A stretch of DNA of 64,000 nt from Saccharopolyspora gloriosae (GCF_014203325.1 NZ_JACHIV010000001.1:5829501-5893500), one strand, 5' to 3'; counted from the first letter of the stretch, positions 48,114 to 56,131 are shown. Numbers and translations: made by a program. Notes: generated by a model not told the origin, from the sequence alone.

Positions 48114-48948
48114 CTCCGAGCCTCTCCGCGACCGCCGAGATCATGTCGTCGGAAGTTGTCGCATCCAAAGCATGTTTGCCCAGCCCGTTGCACACTTCCA
48201 CAAACGGTTGCACTGCTGAAGTTTCAGTGACGAAGACGCCGAAGCTGCGAGCTTCCACGAACACGTAGGGCGTCCCGTCCGCCAACTCGTAGAGCGTGAA
48301 CGAACCGCGCAGCCCCTCGTGCGGCACTGCATCGAACGGCAGGACTCGGATCGCTACGTTATCCCTGCGCTGCACGGCGATGAGGTGCCTCAGCTGCTCT
48401 TGAGCGATCCTCGCGTTCGCAAGCGTTCGCCAGAGCACTGCCTCGTCCAAGAACATGGCGACTTTCGGCGCTCTCGGCTTCGACAGCACCGCTTGGCGCC
48501 CAAGTCGAGTAGCGACTTGCCGCTCCAGATCAACACCGGGAGCGAGGGACGACCCCAGGATCAAGCGGGCGTAATCGGCGGTCTGGGCGAGTCCCGGAAC
48601 CAGCGCCAACTCCACCGCCGTGATCTCCACGGCCTCCCGTTCCAGGATCATCAAGCTCGTCACCTGGTCCGGTACGTGCTCGGTCGCGAGCCAGGCAGCG
48701 TTGTCCTTCGACTCCCCGACCCGCTCGATGAGCTCCTGCTTCTCGTCGCCGACGACGCCGAACACCGCGCAGAGCGCGCTGACCTCTTCGCGGCTGGGCG
48801 ACCTGCTGCCGAGCTCCGTGCGGTTGATCGAAGCCGGTGAGACACCGAGCGATTTCGCCACCGATCGGGTGGATAAGCCCCTGCTTTCCCGGAGTTTGCG
48901 CAGTTGCACGCCGAGCCCCAATTGGCGCAGCTTGTCCGCGTGCCGCAT
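48106..48948 (-). CDS. XRE-family regulator with Scr1/DUF5753 domain (WhiJ-like)
   Basis: The 280-residue DNA-binding protein has an N-terminal XRE helix-turn-helix (LRKLRESRGLSTRSVAKSLG, VSPASINRTELGSRSPSREE). A DUF5753 domain follows (LEREAVEITAVELALVPGLA QTADYARLIL, RDNVAIRVLPFDAVPHEGLR). ATG 48948 is strongly supported by GGAGGTGACC directly upstream. It overlaps the DUF397 gene. A divergent small cysteine-containing protein shares its promoter region. Base composition is less GC-extreme than the neighbours, suggesting the pair moved in horizontally. Confidence 0.92.
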   Translation of the reverse strand: MRHADKLRQLGLGVQLRKLRESRGLSTRSVAKSLGVSPASINRTELGSRSPSREEVSALCAVFGVVGDEKQELIERVGESKDNAAWLATEHVPDQVTSLMILEREAVEITAVELALVPGLAQTADYARLILGSSLAPGVDLERQVATRLGRQAVLSKPRAPKVAMFLDEAVLWRTLANARIAQEQLRHLIAVQRRDNVAIRVLPFDAVPHEGLRGSFTLYELADGTPYVFVEARSFGVFVTETSAVQPFVEVCNGLGKHALDATTSDDMISAVAERLGDG

Positions 48949-49115
48949 CCGGTCACCTCCGCATTCGCCGATTCCTCTCGCCGAGCAGTGAGACGACGAA
49001 GCCACCGGCACCCATCGTGAGCTGCGAAGTCTCATCTTGGCGGAAACACAAAATAGCGATCTACCTTTCGTTTCGTCAGCGGTTCCGCTGGTGATCGAAC
49101 CGAAAGGAGGACGAA

Positions 49116-49385
49116 ATGGCGCTGCCCCACCCTTTCCGATGCCCCAGACCGGTGGCGTTCTGGATCGTCGGGCTGGCGCTGTACCTGCGCCACGCGACGC
49201 CTTCCCGGCCGGGCGCGCTGCCCGGCGGCGAGCGGGCCGCGACGCTGTGCGGCACCTGGATCCGCGTCCCCTTCGACACCCCGCCACCGCGCCGCCCCCG
49301 ATCCGAGCAGATCACCGAACGGTGCCCGCAGTGCGCCGACATCGCCCGCACCCACGACTACCTGCTGCTCACCTGGGACTTCTGA
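49116..49385 (+). CDS. Small cysteine-containing protein divergent from the Scr1-type gene
   Basis: The 89-residue product has an excellent ribosome site (AAAGGAGGACG) before ATG 49116. It shows CPRPVAFWIVGLALYLRHAT, ATLCGTWIRVPFD and ERCPQCADIARTHDYLLLTW, with a late CxxC and four cysteines that could hold zinc. I do not recognise the family. Its divergent arrangement with the Scr1/DUF397 pair is recurrent in my recollection of actinomycete genomes, but I cannot confirm this here. Confidence 0.7.
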   Translation: MALPHPFRCPRPVAFWIVGLALYLRHATPSRPGALPGGERAATLCGTWIRVPFDTPPPRRPRSEQITERCPQCADIARTHDYLLLTWDF

Positions 49386-49515
49386 CACGACACCGGAATC
49401 CACCGGTCTCCGAACCCCGGCCCGTTGCGGCACCTCCCCGACACCGCACCGGACCGGCCGGTGGCCGGGCGCTCCCCCACTCCGTCGCGCCCGGCCACCA
49501 CCCCCACCGCCGGTG

Positions 49516-49563
49516 AGTGAACGGACCGTTCGCCCAATCCCACTGGACGAACGGTCCGTTCAC
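49516..49563. repeat. Dispersed palindrome, copy 6
   Basis: The left arm starts AGTGAACGGACCGTTCGCCC, the loop is TCCCAC and the right arm is GGACGAACGGTCCGTTCAC. Confidence 0.85.
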
Positions 49564-49606
49564 CCGCCCCCGGCCCGCCCTCGCCGGGCCGCCGCGAGCC
49601 GATCGA

Positions 49607-49655
49607 AGTGAACGGACCGCTTGCCCAATCGGATTGGACGAACGGGCCGTTCACT
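49607..49655. repeat. Dispersed palindrome, copy 7
   Basis: The left arm AGTGAACGGACCGCTTGCCC and loop TCGGA are identical to copy 8, 87 bases away, suggesting recent duplication. Confidence 0.83.
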
Positions 49656-49693
49656 CGGAACCAGGCGTCCACGCCGTGACGGGTATCGGATGA

Positions 49694-49773
49694 AGTGAAC
49701 GGACCGCTTGCCCAATCGGATTGGACGAACGGGCCGTTCACTCCAGCTTCGTTGGACGAACGGGCCGTTCACT
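49694..49773. repeat. Dispersed palindrome, copy 8 plus an extra right half-arm
   Basis: A full copy spans 49694-49742. A second right arm, TTGGACGAACGGGCCGTTCA, follows at 49752, making one and a half copies. Confidence 0.82.
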
Positions 49774-49915
49774 CGTGTCCCGCGCCGGGGTGGGCTCCGC
49801 TCGACGGCAGCGCGGTCCGGTATGACCGATCTTCGCGTAGCCTGGCGAGGAGCTGATCTCGCCAGATCGTCCGCGGCGAGGTCACGCCCCGGCACCGGAC
49901 GCAGGAGAATCCACA

Positions 49916-50104
49916 ATGGACTTAGGCAAGCTGTTCAGCTCCCTCTCGCCCGCCAAGCACGACCACCGCTCCTCCCGCGACAGCAGCGACCGCCGCAGGC
50001 ACCACCGCGGGCGCAGCCACTCCAGCAGCGACCACCGCCGCCGTCGCCGCGACAGCTCCAGCCGCAGCGGATCCGGCCGCCGCCGCCACCGCAGCCGCAG
50101 CTGA
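49916..50104 (+). CDS. Ser/Arg-rich (RS-domain-like) mini-protein
   Basis: The 62-residue protein starts at ATG 49916 after GCAGGAGAA. After a short hydrophobic lead (MDLGKLFSSLSPAKHDH) the rest is almost only Ser, Arg, His and Asp: 18 Ser, 18 Arg and 7 His in total. It has runs such as RRRRRDSSSRSGSGRRRHRS and ends RSRS. Third codon positions are almost all G or C, as in real genes here. No family is recognised. The composition is like eukaryotic RS domains, which are kinase substrates. The next gene on the same strand, 91 bases away, is a Ser/Thr kinase. Nucleic-acid binding regulated by phosphorylation is a hypothesis. Confidence 0.75.
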   Translation: MDLGKLFSSLSPAKHDHRSSRDSSDRRRHHRGRSHSSSDHRRRRRDSSSRSGSGRRRHRSRS

Positions 50105-50195
50105 ACGAGCCCGGACCAGCCGAGCCCGCGAGTCCGGCGCCACCGCGCCGGGCTCCGGCCGAAACACCCCGCACCTGCGAACGAAACGGTGGCCC

Positions 50196-51092
50196 GTGGC
50201 CGTTGACGCGCCGAGTTCCTACTACGGCGAAGACGACGACTGGGGAGCTCCCGGCCCCGCCCTGGAAGCCGGCGAGCACCTCGCTCCGGGCTATCGCGTG
50301 CTCTCCCTGCTGCGGCGGGGAAATCGGCTCGACGTCTACGACCTCTGGAGCGAGGAGCGCGGCTGCCGCTGCGTCGGCAAGACCCTGCGCCCGGAACGCG
50401 CCGAGGACACCACCGCCGCCGGGTGGCTGCGCGGCGAAGGGATGCTGCTGGGCTCCCTCACCCATCCGCACCTGGTGCGCGGCTACGAAACGGTGCTCAG
50501 CAGCGAGCCCGCCCGTCCCGTGGTGATCACCGAGACGCTGCCCGGCGCGACGTTGAGCTACCTGCTCGACCAGCACGCGCGGCTGCGGCCCGTCGACGCG
50601 GCGATCCTCGGGATCCAGCTGTGCTCCGTGCTCGGCTACCTGCACCGCCAGGGCTGGGCGCACCTCGACGTGAAACCGTCCAATGTGGTCTCCGCGGGCG
50701 GGCGGGCCGTGCTGCTCGACCTGAGCCTCGCCTGCCGCATCGGCGAGCACAACACCGCAGGCACCTTCGACTACCTCTCGCCCGAGCAGGCGCGCGGTGG
50801 CGAGATGACCGCCGCCACCGACGTCTGGGGACTCGGAATCACCTTGTGGGAGGCCCTTTCCGGCGCACCGCCGTGGGTCGACGTCTCACACCGGCAACGA
50901 CGCGAGGACGGCTCCCGGCACTACCCGCAGCTCGACGGCGCACCGCCGCCGCTGCGCACCCGCCGCCGCCTGCCCGCCCGGCTGTCCCGCACCGTCGACG
51001 CCTGCCTGGCCCCCGACCCGGCCGCGCGCCCGAGCATCGACGAGGTCGCCACCCGCCTGATCACCTGGTCCGGCATCGACCCGACCGCCTGA
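50196..51092 (+). CDS. Soluble serine/threonine protein kinase
   Basis: The 298-residue kinase lacks a transmembrane or PASTA domain. The ATP-binding Lys is K62 (CRCVGKTLRPERAED). The glycine loop is degenerate (SLLRRGNRLDVYDLW). The catalytic loop is WAHLDVKPSNVVSAGGRAVL (HLD in place of HRD, with Lys and Asn kept). The metal-binding Asp is in LLDLSLACRIG (DLS in place of DFG), and TFDYLSPEQARGGEMTAATD is the activation/APE segment. It is probably active, but the glycine loop is unusual. GTG 50196 lacks a good ribosome site. The Ser/Arg-rich mini-protein upstream is a candidate substrate; a GerW/YtfJ-like gene faces it. Confidence 0.88.
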   Translation: MAVDAPSSYYGEDDDWGAPGPALEAGEHLAPGYRVLSLLRRGNRLDVYDLWSEERGCRCVGKTLRPERAEDTTAAGWLRGEGMLLGSLTHPHLVRGYETVLSSEPARPVVITETLPGATLSYLLDQHARLRPVDAAILGIQLCSVLGYLHRQGWAHLDVKPSNVVSAGGRAVLLDLSLACRIGEHNTAGTFDYLSPEQARGGEMTAATDVWGLGITLWEALSGAPPWVDVSHRQRREDGSRHYPQLDGAPPPLRTRRRLPARLSRTVDACLAPDPAARPSIDEVATRLITWSGIDPTA

Positions 51093-51102
51093 GCGGGGAC
51101 TG

Positions 51103-51447
51103 TCAGCGCTTGCGGCGGAACGCGATGGCGCAAGCCACGCCGATCGCCGTGAGCGCGAGCTGACCGCCCAGGACGATGCGGTTCACGCTCACCGCCGGAT
51201 GCCAGACGGCGCCCTCCGAGGTGACCGCCCACGCGCCGACGGGCCGGGCCACGGCGCCGACTCCCCCGCCGGTTCCCCGCTTCTTCCTGCCGCCGAGCCC
51301 ACCACCGGTGCGGACCTGCGCGACCGGCACCAACGTCGTGTCGCCCTGCTGCACGACCGGCCCGAAGACCTGGTCCTCCCGGAGGCGAGCGGCGAGCGCG
51401 GACAACGCGTCCTCGGTCGCGGCGAGCTCGTTGTCGTTCCCGGCCAT
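51103..51447 (-). CDS. GerW/YtfJ-family small membrane protein
   Basis: The 114-residue protein has the YtfJ core QVFGPVVQQGDTTLVPVAQV, a Gly/Lys-rich loop (GGGLGGRKKRGTGGGVGAVA), and VGAWAVTSEGAVWHPAVSV. A C-terminal transmembrane helix (IVLGGQLALTAIGVACAIAF) ends RRKR. The family is named for a Bacillus spore protein, but similar proteins are common in actinobacteria without that role. ATG 51447 follows GAGGAGGGG. It is convergent with the kinase gene, ten bases apart. Confidence 0.8.
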   Translation of the reverse strand: MAGNDNELAATEDALSALAARLREDQVFGPVVQQGDTTLVPVAQVRTGGGLGGRKKRGTGGGVGAVARPVGAWAVTSEGAVWHPAVSVNRIVLGGQLALTAIGVACAIAFRRKR

Positions 51448-51532
51448 GGCCCCTCCTCGAACGATCACCCGTCCCGCCAACCCTAGCCGCCCACCACCCC
51501 CACCAGACCCCCTTCAGCCCGACGCCCCTTCC

Positions 51533-51582
51533 GGACGAACGGCCCGTTCGCCCAACGGGATCGGACAAGCAGGCCGTTCACT
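51533..51582. repeat. Dispersed palindrome, copy 9 (degenerate)
   Basis: GACGAACGGCCCGTTCGCCC and GGACAAGCAGGCCGTTCACT pair with several mismatches; it is the most eroded full-length copy. Confidence 0.7.
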
Positions 51583-51619
51583 CCGCCCCGACTCGCCTCC
51601 GACCCGCGCTTCCGGATCA

Positions 51620-51668
51620 AGTGAACGGACCGTTCGTCCAATCCTGTTGGGCAAACGGTCCGTTCACT
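51620..51668. repeat. Dispersed palindrome, copy 10
   Basis: The left arm begins AGTGAACGGACCGTTCGTCC, the loop is TCCTG, and the right arm uses the TTGGGCAAACGG variant. Confidence 0.85.
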
Positions 51669-51699
51669 CCACCCCGATCCGCCCCCGACCCGCGCTTCG

Positions 51700-51747
51700 G
51701 GAACGGACCGTTCGTCCAATCCCGTTGGGCAAACGGTCCGTTCACTC
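51700..51747. repeat. Dispersed palindrome, copy 11
   Basis: GAACGGACCGTTCGTCCAAT opens the element and the right arm ends ACGGTCCGTTCACT. It is about 80 bases from copies 10 and 12. Confidence 0.85.
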
Positions 51748-51784
51748 CATCCCGATCCGCCGCTGACGCGTGGTTCGAGTTCGG

Positions 51785-51831
51785 GTGAACGGACCGTTGG
51801 TCCAATCTCGTTGGGCAAACCGGCCGTTCAC
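51785..51831. repeat. Dispersed palindrome, copy 12
   Basis: GTGAACGGACCGTTGGTCCA (left), loop TCTCG, right arm ends CCGGCCGTTCAC. It is 26 bases beyond the hydrolase stop, so it may end that transcript. Copies 9-12 fill the 409-base gap; no gene is seen. Confidence 0.83.
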
Positions 51832-51856
51832 TTCATCCCGGCGCTGCGCGGGTGGG

Positions 51857-52804
51857 CTACTTCGAGTCGACTCGGCCGAGCGGGGTCGGGGTGGCCGCCA
51901 GGTCGGCGCACGCCTCCTGCCAGGAGGGGTCGCCGGGGTGCAGCGTCGAGCGGAGGTAGGCCGTGGTGAGCCGCCGGACCGCCTCCACCCGCTCGGGGTT
52001 CTCGTCGGTGGTCTCCGCGACGTCGTACCCGGACACGCCGCCGAGCCCGTGCCCGGCGCCGAACAGGGTGAGCAGCGATTTCGGGCCGGGCGCGAGGAAG
52101 TACGGGTCGGCGTGCCACTGCGGGCCGCGAACGGTCAGGTGCTCGGAGGCGTCCGCGTCCCCGGCGACGACCAGCGCGGGAGCGGCCATCTCGGCGAAGT
52201 CGATCCCCAGGAAAAACGGGTAGTTCTCGGCGACGAACTCGGTCACGGCGTCGCCGCCCCGGCCGGGCGCGGCGAGCAGGACGCCCGCCTTGATCCGCGG
52301 CTCGGTCAGGTCCACCACCGAGCCGTCGGTCGGGTCGGTGAGCCGCGAACCCAGCAGCATGCTCGCGGTGTGCCCGCCCATGGAGTGCCCGGCGACGGCG
52401 ACCTTCTCCCGGTCCAGCCGCCCGCGCAGCTGCGGGACGGCGTCCTCGATCTCGTCGAACCGGTCGAGGACGGCCGACATGTCCAGCACCCGCGACCGCC
52501 AGTGCAGCGGCGCGTCGGGCTCGTCGGTGTCGAGCCGCAACGTCGTCGAGCTCAGGTGGGTCGGCTGGATCACGACGAAGCCGTGCGCGGCCCAGTGGTC
52601 GACGAGCGGCGCGTAGCCGTCGAGCGAGGAGAGGTGGTGGGAGTGGCCTTGCCCGTGCGACAGGAGGATCACCGGCAGGCCGGTCCCGGTGACGGGCGCG
52701 GAGACCCGCACTTCCAGGTCCACCGGGCGGCCCGGCACCGGCAGCACCACCGGGCGGACCGAGAGGACGGGTGCGGCGTCGGCCGCGTGGGTCGAGTCGT
52801 TCAT
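51857..52804 (-). CDS. Alpha/beta hydrolase (dienelactone-hydrolase/PAF-acetylhydrolase-like)
   Basis: The 315-residue cytoplasmic hydrolase has an oxyanion loop ILLSHGQGHSHHLSSLDGYA. The nucleophile elbow is VAVAGHSMGGHTASMLLGSR (GHSMGG). Likely acid Asp is in ALVVAGDADASEHL and His in FGAGHGLGGVSGYD. Ester or lactone hydrolysis is expected; the substrate is unknown. ATG 52804 starts MNDSTHAADAAPVLSV. Upstream, at 52876-52916, is a large two-site palindrome of the TetR type, so expression is likely ligand-induced, but no TetR gene is adjacent. Confidence 0.88.
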   Translation of the reverse strand: MNDSTHAADAAPVLSVRPVVLPVPGRPVDLEVRVSAPVTGTGLPVILLSHGQGHSHHLSSLDGYAPLVDHWAAHGFVVIQPTHLSSTTLRLDTDEPDAPLHWRSRVLDMSAVLDRFDEIEDAVPQLRGRLDREKVAVAGHSMGGHTASMLLGSRLTDPTDGSVVDLTEPRIKAGVLLAAPGRGGDAVTEFVAENYPFFLGIDFAEMAAPALVVAGDADASEHLTVRGPQWHADPYFLAPGPKSLLTLFGAGHGLGGVSGYDVAETTDENPERVEAVRRLTTAYLRSTLHPGDPSWQEACADLAATPTPLGRVDSK

Positions 52805-52875
52805 GGTGCGCGTCTTCCCTTCGATGGCCGCCGCACCACCTCGTCGCGGGTCGGCGGCCGCTTCAGCACACCAAA

Positions 52876-52916
52876 GCGGAGCACTGTTCCGTTAAATATA
52901 CGGAGCAGTGTTCCGC
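52876..52916. promoter_or_regulatory. Double TetR-type operator upstream of the hydrolase
   Basis: GCGGAGCACTGTTCCGT (52876-52892) and ACGGAGCAGTGTTCCGC (52900-52916) form a 17-bp-arm inverted repeat with two mismatches around TAAATAT. Each arm also contains a small palindromic site (GGAGCA-C/G-TGTTCC), start-to-start 24 bp. It lies 72 bases before the hydrolase start and includes the most AT-rich patch nearby. Confidence 0.7.
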
Positions 52917-53034
52917 TTCGTCAACGCGGACGCGCCCGCGCAAGAAAACCGCCCGCCCGGCGCAACGGTGCACCGGAACGGGCGGAGTGGGACCTCCGAC
53001 CCGGCGAGCGATCAGCCCGCCAGGTCGCGGCAGG

Positions 53035-54285
53035 TCAGAGGCGGGCGAGCGCCCGGAGTCCGGGCTCGTCGATCGTGGTCATCGCCTGCGCCTCAGCGGC
53101 GTCGATGGCCCCGCCGTCCAACGCGCGGACGAAGGCCGATGCCATCGCGCGGGCCGTGGCGGGCTCGTCCAGGACCGCGCCGCCGCCCGCGCCGACGTAA
53201 GCGGCGAGGCGGTGCGCCTGCGCGGGCGCCGTCTCGCGGAACGCGGCGAACACCGCCGCGTACCGGCTCACCAGCTGCGCCGGATGCAGGTCCCAGCCCT
53301 GGTAGAAACCGTGCGCCAGCGAACGCCGCACCAGGTCGTAGTGGTTGCGCCAGCCGTGGTCGCGCTGCTCGCCGACGGGCAGCACGTTCGTCGACCCGTC
53401 GGACAGGAAGATCCCGGTGCCCGCCGCGGCCACCTGCATCGCGTGCCGGGCGAAGTCGCAGGAACCGTGCGCCAAGTGCTGGTGGGTCGCGGTGAGACCG
53501 CAGCTCGCGGTGTAGTCGTAGGTGCCGAAGTGCAGACCGCTGACCCGCCCGGCACCGGCCGCGATGAAGCGCGGCAGCGCGAACCGGCCCGAACCGTCCA
53601 CGATGGACTGAGTGGTCTCCACCTGGATCTCGAAGCGCAGCGACCCCGCCGCCAGGCCCAGCTGCTGCTCGAACAGCTCCAGCAGCTCGACGAACACCTC
53701 CACCTGCGCGACGTCGACGACCTTCGGGAAGGTCAGCACGAACCCGCTCGGCAGGCTCCCCCACCGCTGCAACAACGACGTCAGGAACACGTCGAGGGTG
53801 CGCACCGACCGCGCGCGCAACTCCGCGTCGTCGAAGGACTTCACGCGGAGCCCGAAGGTCGCGGGCTGCTGCCCGTCGCGCAACCAGCCCGCGACGACAC
53901 CGGCCGTGCGCTCGGCGTCGGCGTCCTCCGCCTCGTCACCGGGCGCGCCGTAGCCGTCCTCGAAGTCGATCCGCAGGTCCTCCACGGCCGCCCCGGCCAG
54001 CTTCTGGCGCACCCGCGGATGCACCGCGTCGGCCACCGGACCGTCCAGGCCCAGCAGGAACGTCAGCGAAGCGGGCTCCGGCAGGTGCTCGTCGAACGTG
54101 CCCAGCGCCGTGTCAGCCCACTGCCGCAAGGTGCCCGAGTCGACCGCGCCCGCGGGCACGTAGCAGGTGTGCACCGGTTGCCGCGCGGCACCGGCTCCCG
54201 GATACCGCCGCGCCATGTCCTCGTCCACGGCCGACAACCGGGCCAACCGCGACTCGACCTGATCCGCGTTCAACGACGTCCGCAC
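53035..54285 (-). CDS. DUF6986 / citrate-lyase-like TIM-barrel protein
   Basis: The 416-residue protein is of the HpcH/HpaI-citrate lyase beta-like type, DUF6986. LRIDFEDGYGAPGDEAEDAD, FVLTFPKVVDVAQVEVFVEL and RFEIQVETTQSIVDGSGRFA carry the acidic metal-binding residues typical of aldolase/malyl-CoA lyase folds, and GLHFGTYDYTASCGLTATHQ continues the barrel. GTG 54285 follows GGAGGT; the frame is open to 54396. It follows aceB on the same strand after a hairpin, so it likely acts in the same glyoxylate pathway, but the reaction is unknown. Confidence 0.82.
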   Translation of the reverse strand: MRTSLNADQVESRLARLSAVDEDMARRYPGAGAARQPVHTCYVPAGAVDSGTLRQWADTALGTFDEHLPEPASLTFLLGLDGPVADAVHPRVRQKLAGAAVEDLRIDFEDGYGAPGDEAEDADAERTAGVVAGWLRDGQQPATFGLRVKSFDDAELRARSVRTLDVFLTSLLQRWGSLPSGFVLTFPKVVDVAQVEVFVELLELFEQQLGLAAGSLRFEIQVETTQSIVDGSGRFALPRFIAAGAGRVSGLHFGTYDYTASCGLTATHQHLAHGSCDFARHAMQVAAAGTGIFLSDGSTNVLPVGEQRDHGWRNHYDLVRRSLAHGFYQGWDLHPAQLVSRYAAVFAAFRETAPAQAHRLAAYVGAGGGAVLDEPATARAMASAFVRALDGGAIDAAEAQAMTTIDEPGLRALARL

Positions 54286-54380
54286 ACACACCTCCGGCGA
54301 GAAAGAAGCCCTTGCACCTTGAACTTTGATCGTCGTCCGCCCGTGGCGGAGCCGCCGGACGTGAACGGATTCCCACGGCG

Positions 54381-54413
54381 GAAGAGGGGGCGGCACGACA
54401 CCGCCCCCTCTTC
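54381..54413 (-). terminator. Hairpin after aceB
   Basis: GAAGAGGGGGCGG (54381-54393) pairs perfectly with CCGCCCCCTCTTC (54401-54413) across CACGACA. It is 12 bases beyond the aceB stop and before the DUF6986 gene, so it may attenuate read-through. Confidence 0.75.
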
Positions 54414-54424
54414 GAAACGCCCGA

Positions 54425-56023
54425 TCAGATCCGCTCGTACGCGGGCAGCGTCAGGAAGTCCACGAACTCGTCGGCGACCGCGACCTGCTCGAACAGCTCG
54501 ACGGCCTGGCCCAGGTTCTCCGTCGGGAAACCGTTCTCGGCGCGCAGCGCCTTCTCCGTGTCGGCCAGCACCTGGCGCACCAGGTCGACGGTGACCTGCT
54601 CGCCACCGGCGAGGACCACGTCGTTGTGCAGCCACTGCCAGATCTGCGAACGAGAGATCTCGGCGGTCGCGGCGTCCTCCATCAGGTTGTGGATCGCCGC
54701 GGCACCGTTGCCGCCCAGCCAGGACACGATGTAGCGGACGCCGACGTCCACCGCCGCGCGCAGGCCCTCGATGGTCTTCTGGCCCGGCGTCCGGTTCACC
54801 GACAGCAGGTCGTCGGCGGTGACCGAGACGTCCTCGCGCTTGCGGTCGATCTGGTTCGGCTTGTCACCGAGGACGCCGTCGAACTCCTCGAAGCAGATCT
54901 CCACCAGACCGGGGTGCGCGACCCAGGAACCGTCGAAACCGTCGCCGGCCTCGCGGTTCTTGTCGTCGTGGACCTTGGCCATCGCCTTGTCGTTGGCCTC
55001 CGGGTCCTTCTTGTTCGGGATGAACGCGGCCATGCCGCCGATCGCGAACGCGCCGCGCTTGTGGCAGGTGCGCACCAGCAGCTCGGTGTAGGCGCGCATG
55101 AACGGCGCCGTCATCCCGACCGTGTTGCGGTCCGGCAGGATGTACTGGTCCGAGTCGCGGAACGTCTTGATGACGCTGAACAGGTAGTCCCAGCGACCGG
55201 CGTTGAGGCCCGCGGAGTGGTCGCGCAGCTCGTAGAGGATCTCCTCCATCTCGAACGCCGCCGGGAAGGTCTCGATCAGCACCGTGCCGCGGATCGTGCC
55301 GTGCGGGATGCCGAGCTCCTGCTGGGCGTGGGTGAACACGTCGTTCCACAGCCGCGCCTCGAGGTGGCTCTCCATCTTCGGCAGGTAGAAGTACGGGCCG
55401 CTGCCCCGGTTCACCAGCTCCTGGGCGTTGTGGAAGAAGTACAGCCCGAAGTCCAGCAGCGCACCGACGATCGGCTTGCCGTCGACCAGCACGTGCTTGT
55501 CGTCGAAGTGCCAGCCGCGCGGGCGCACCAGCGGCACCGCGTGCTGCACGTCGTCGCGCAGCTTGTACTGCTTGCCCTCCGGGGTGGTGAGCTCGACCTG
55601 CTTGCGCACCACGTCGTAGAGGTTGACCTGGCCGCTGACCACGTTCTCCCAGTGCGGGGTGTTCGCGTCCTCCAGGTCGGCCAGCCAGATGCGGGCACCG
55701 GAGTTCAGCGCGTTCACCGACATCTTGCGGTCGGTCGGGCCGGTGATCTCCACGCGCCGGTCGGCGATGTCGGCCGGGGGCGTGGCGACCTGCCAGTCGG
55801 ACTCGCGGATCTCCTTGGTCTCCGGCAGGAAGTCGAGGCGGCCGTTGCGGGTGGCCTCGTCCCGGCGCTGCACGCGGCGGGCCAGCAGCTCGTCCCGGCG
55901 GGCGCCGAACTTCCGCTGCAGACCAGCGACGAAGTCGAGAGCCTCCTGGGTGAGGATCTCGTCGCCCCGCTCCACGGAGCCGCCGAGCACCTGCACGCTC
56001 GTCGCTGGGGTCGTGTCGGACAT
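54425..56023 (-). CDS. aceB: Malate synthase A
   Basis: The 532-residue enzyme condenses glyoxylate with acetyl-CoA to malate. Landmarks are VNALNSGARIWLADLEDANT, PHGTIRGTVLIETFPAAFEM (catalytic region with metal-binding Glu), GRWDYLFSVIKTFRDSDQYI and the signature FIPNKKDPEANDKAM. It has the shorter A-type length rather than the 720-residue G type. It is divergent from an IclR gene, with a palindrome in the gap. With no isocitrate lyase nearby, the glyoxylate may come from urate/allantoin breakdown rather than the glyoxylate shunt (inferred). Confidence 0.96.
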   Translation of the reverse strand: MSDTTPATSVQVLGGSVERGDEILTQEALDFVAGLQRKFGARRDELLARRVQRRDEATRNGRLDFLPETKEIRESDWQVATPPADIADRRVEITGPTDRKMSVNALNSGARIWLADLEDANTPHWENVVSGQVNLYDVVRKQVELTTPEGKQYKLRDDVQHAVPLVRPRGWHFDDKHVLVDGKPIVGALLDFGLYFFHNAQELVNRGSGPYFYLPKMESHLEARLWNDVFTHAQQELGIPHGTIRGTVLIETFPAAFEMEEILYELRDHSAGLNAGRWDYLFSVIKTFRDSDQYILPDRNTVGMTAPFMRAYTELLVRTCHKRGAFAIGGMAAFIPNKKDPEANDKAMAKVHDDKNREAGDGFDGSWVAHPGLVEICFEEFDGVLGDKPNQIDRKREDVSVTADDLLSVNRTPGQKTIEGLRAAVDVGVRYIVSWLGGNGAAAIHNLMEDAATAEISRSQIWQWLHNDVVLAGGEQVTVDLVRQVLADTEKALRAENGFPTENLGQAVELFEQVAVADEFVDFLTLPAYERI

Positions 56024-56111
56024 GGAAGCCCACCTTCTCTCGGGTACCTGCGCTCGCCGCCGCGCCGGGTCACGCCCGGTAGCGCCACAACGCTTCAGTG
56101 CTTTTCTGCAT

Positions 56112-56131
56112 CGTGGATGTTAGTTTCCACG
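56112..56131. promoter_or_regulatory. Putative IclR operator between aceB and the iclR-type gene
   Basis: CGTGGA-N8-TCCACG is a perfect 6-bp-arm inverted repeat, 89 bases before the aceB start and 88 before the IclR start, thus central in the divergent promoter region. Confidence 0.6.

Noticed and set aside
53092-53764. Alternative minus-strand frame inside the DUF6986 gene
   Set aside because: Frame shadow with Arg/Ala-rich product; the overlapping frame has a clear start, ribosome site and domain.
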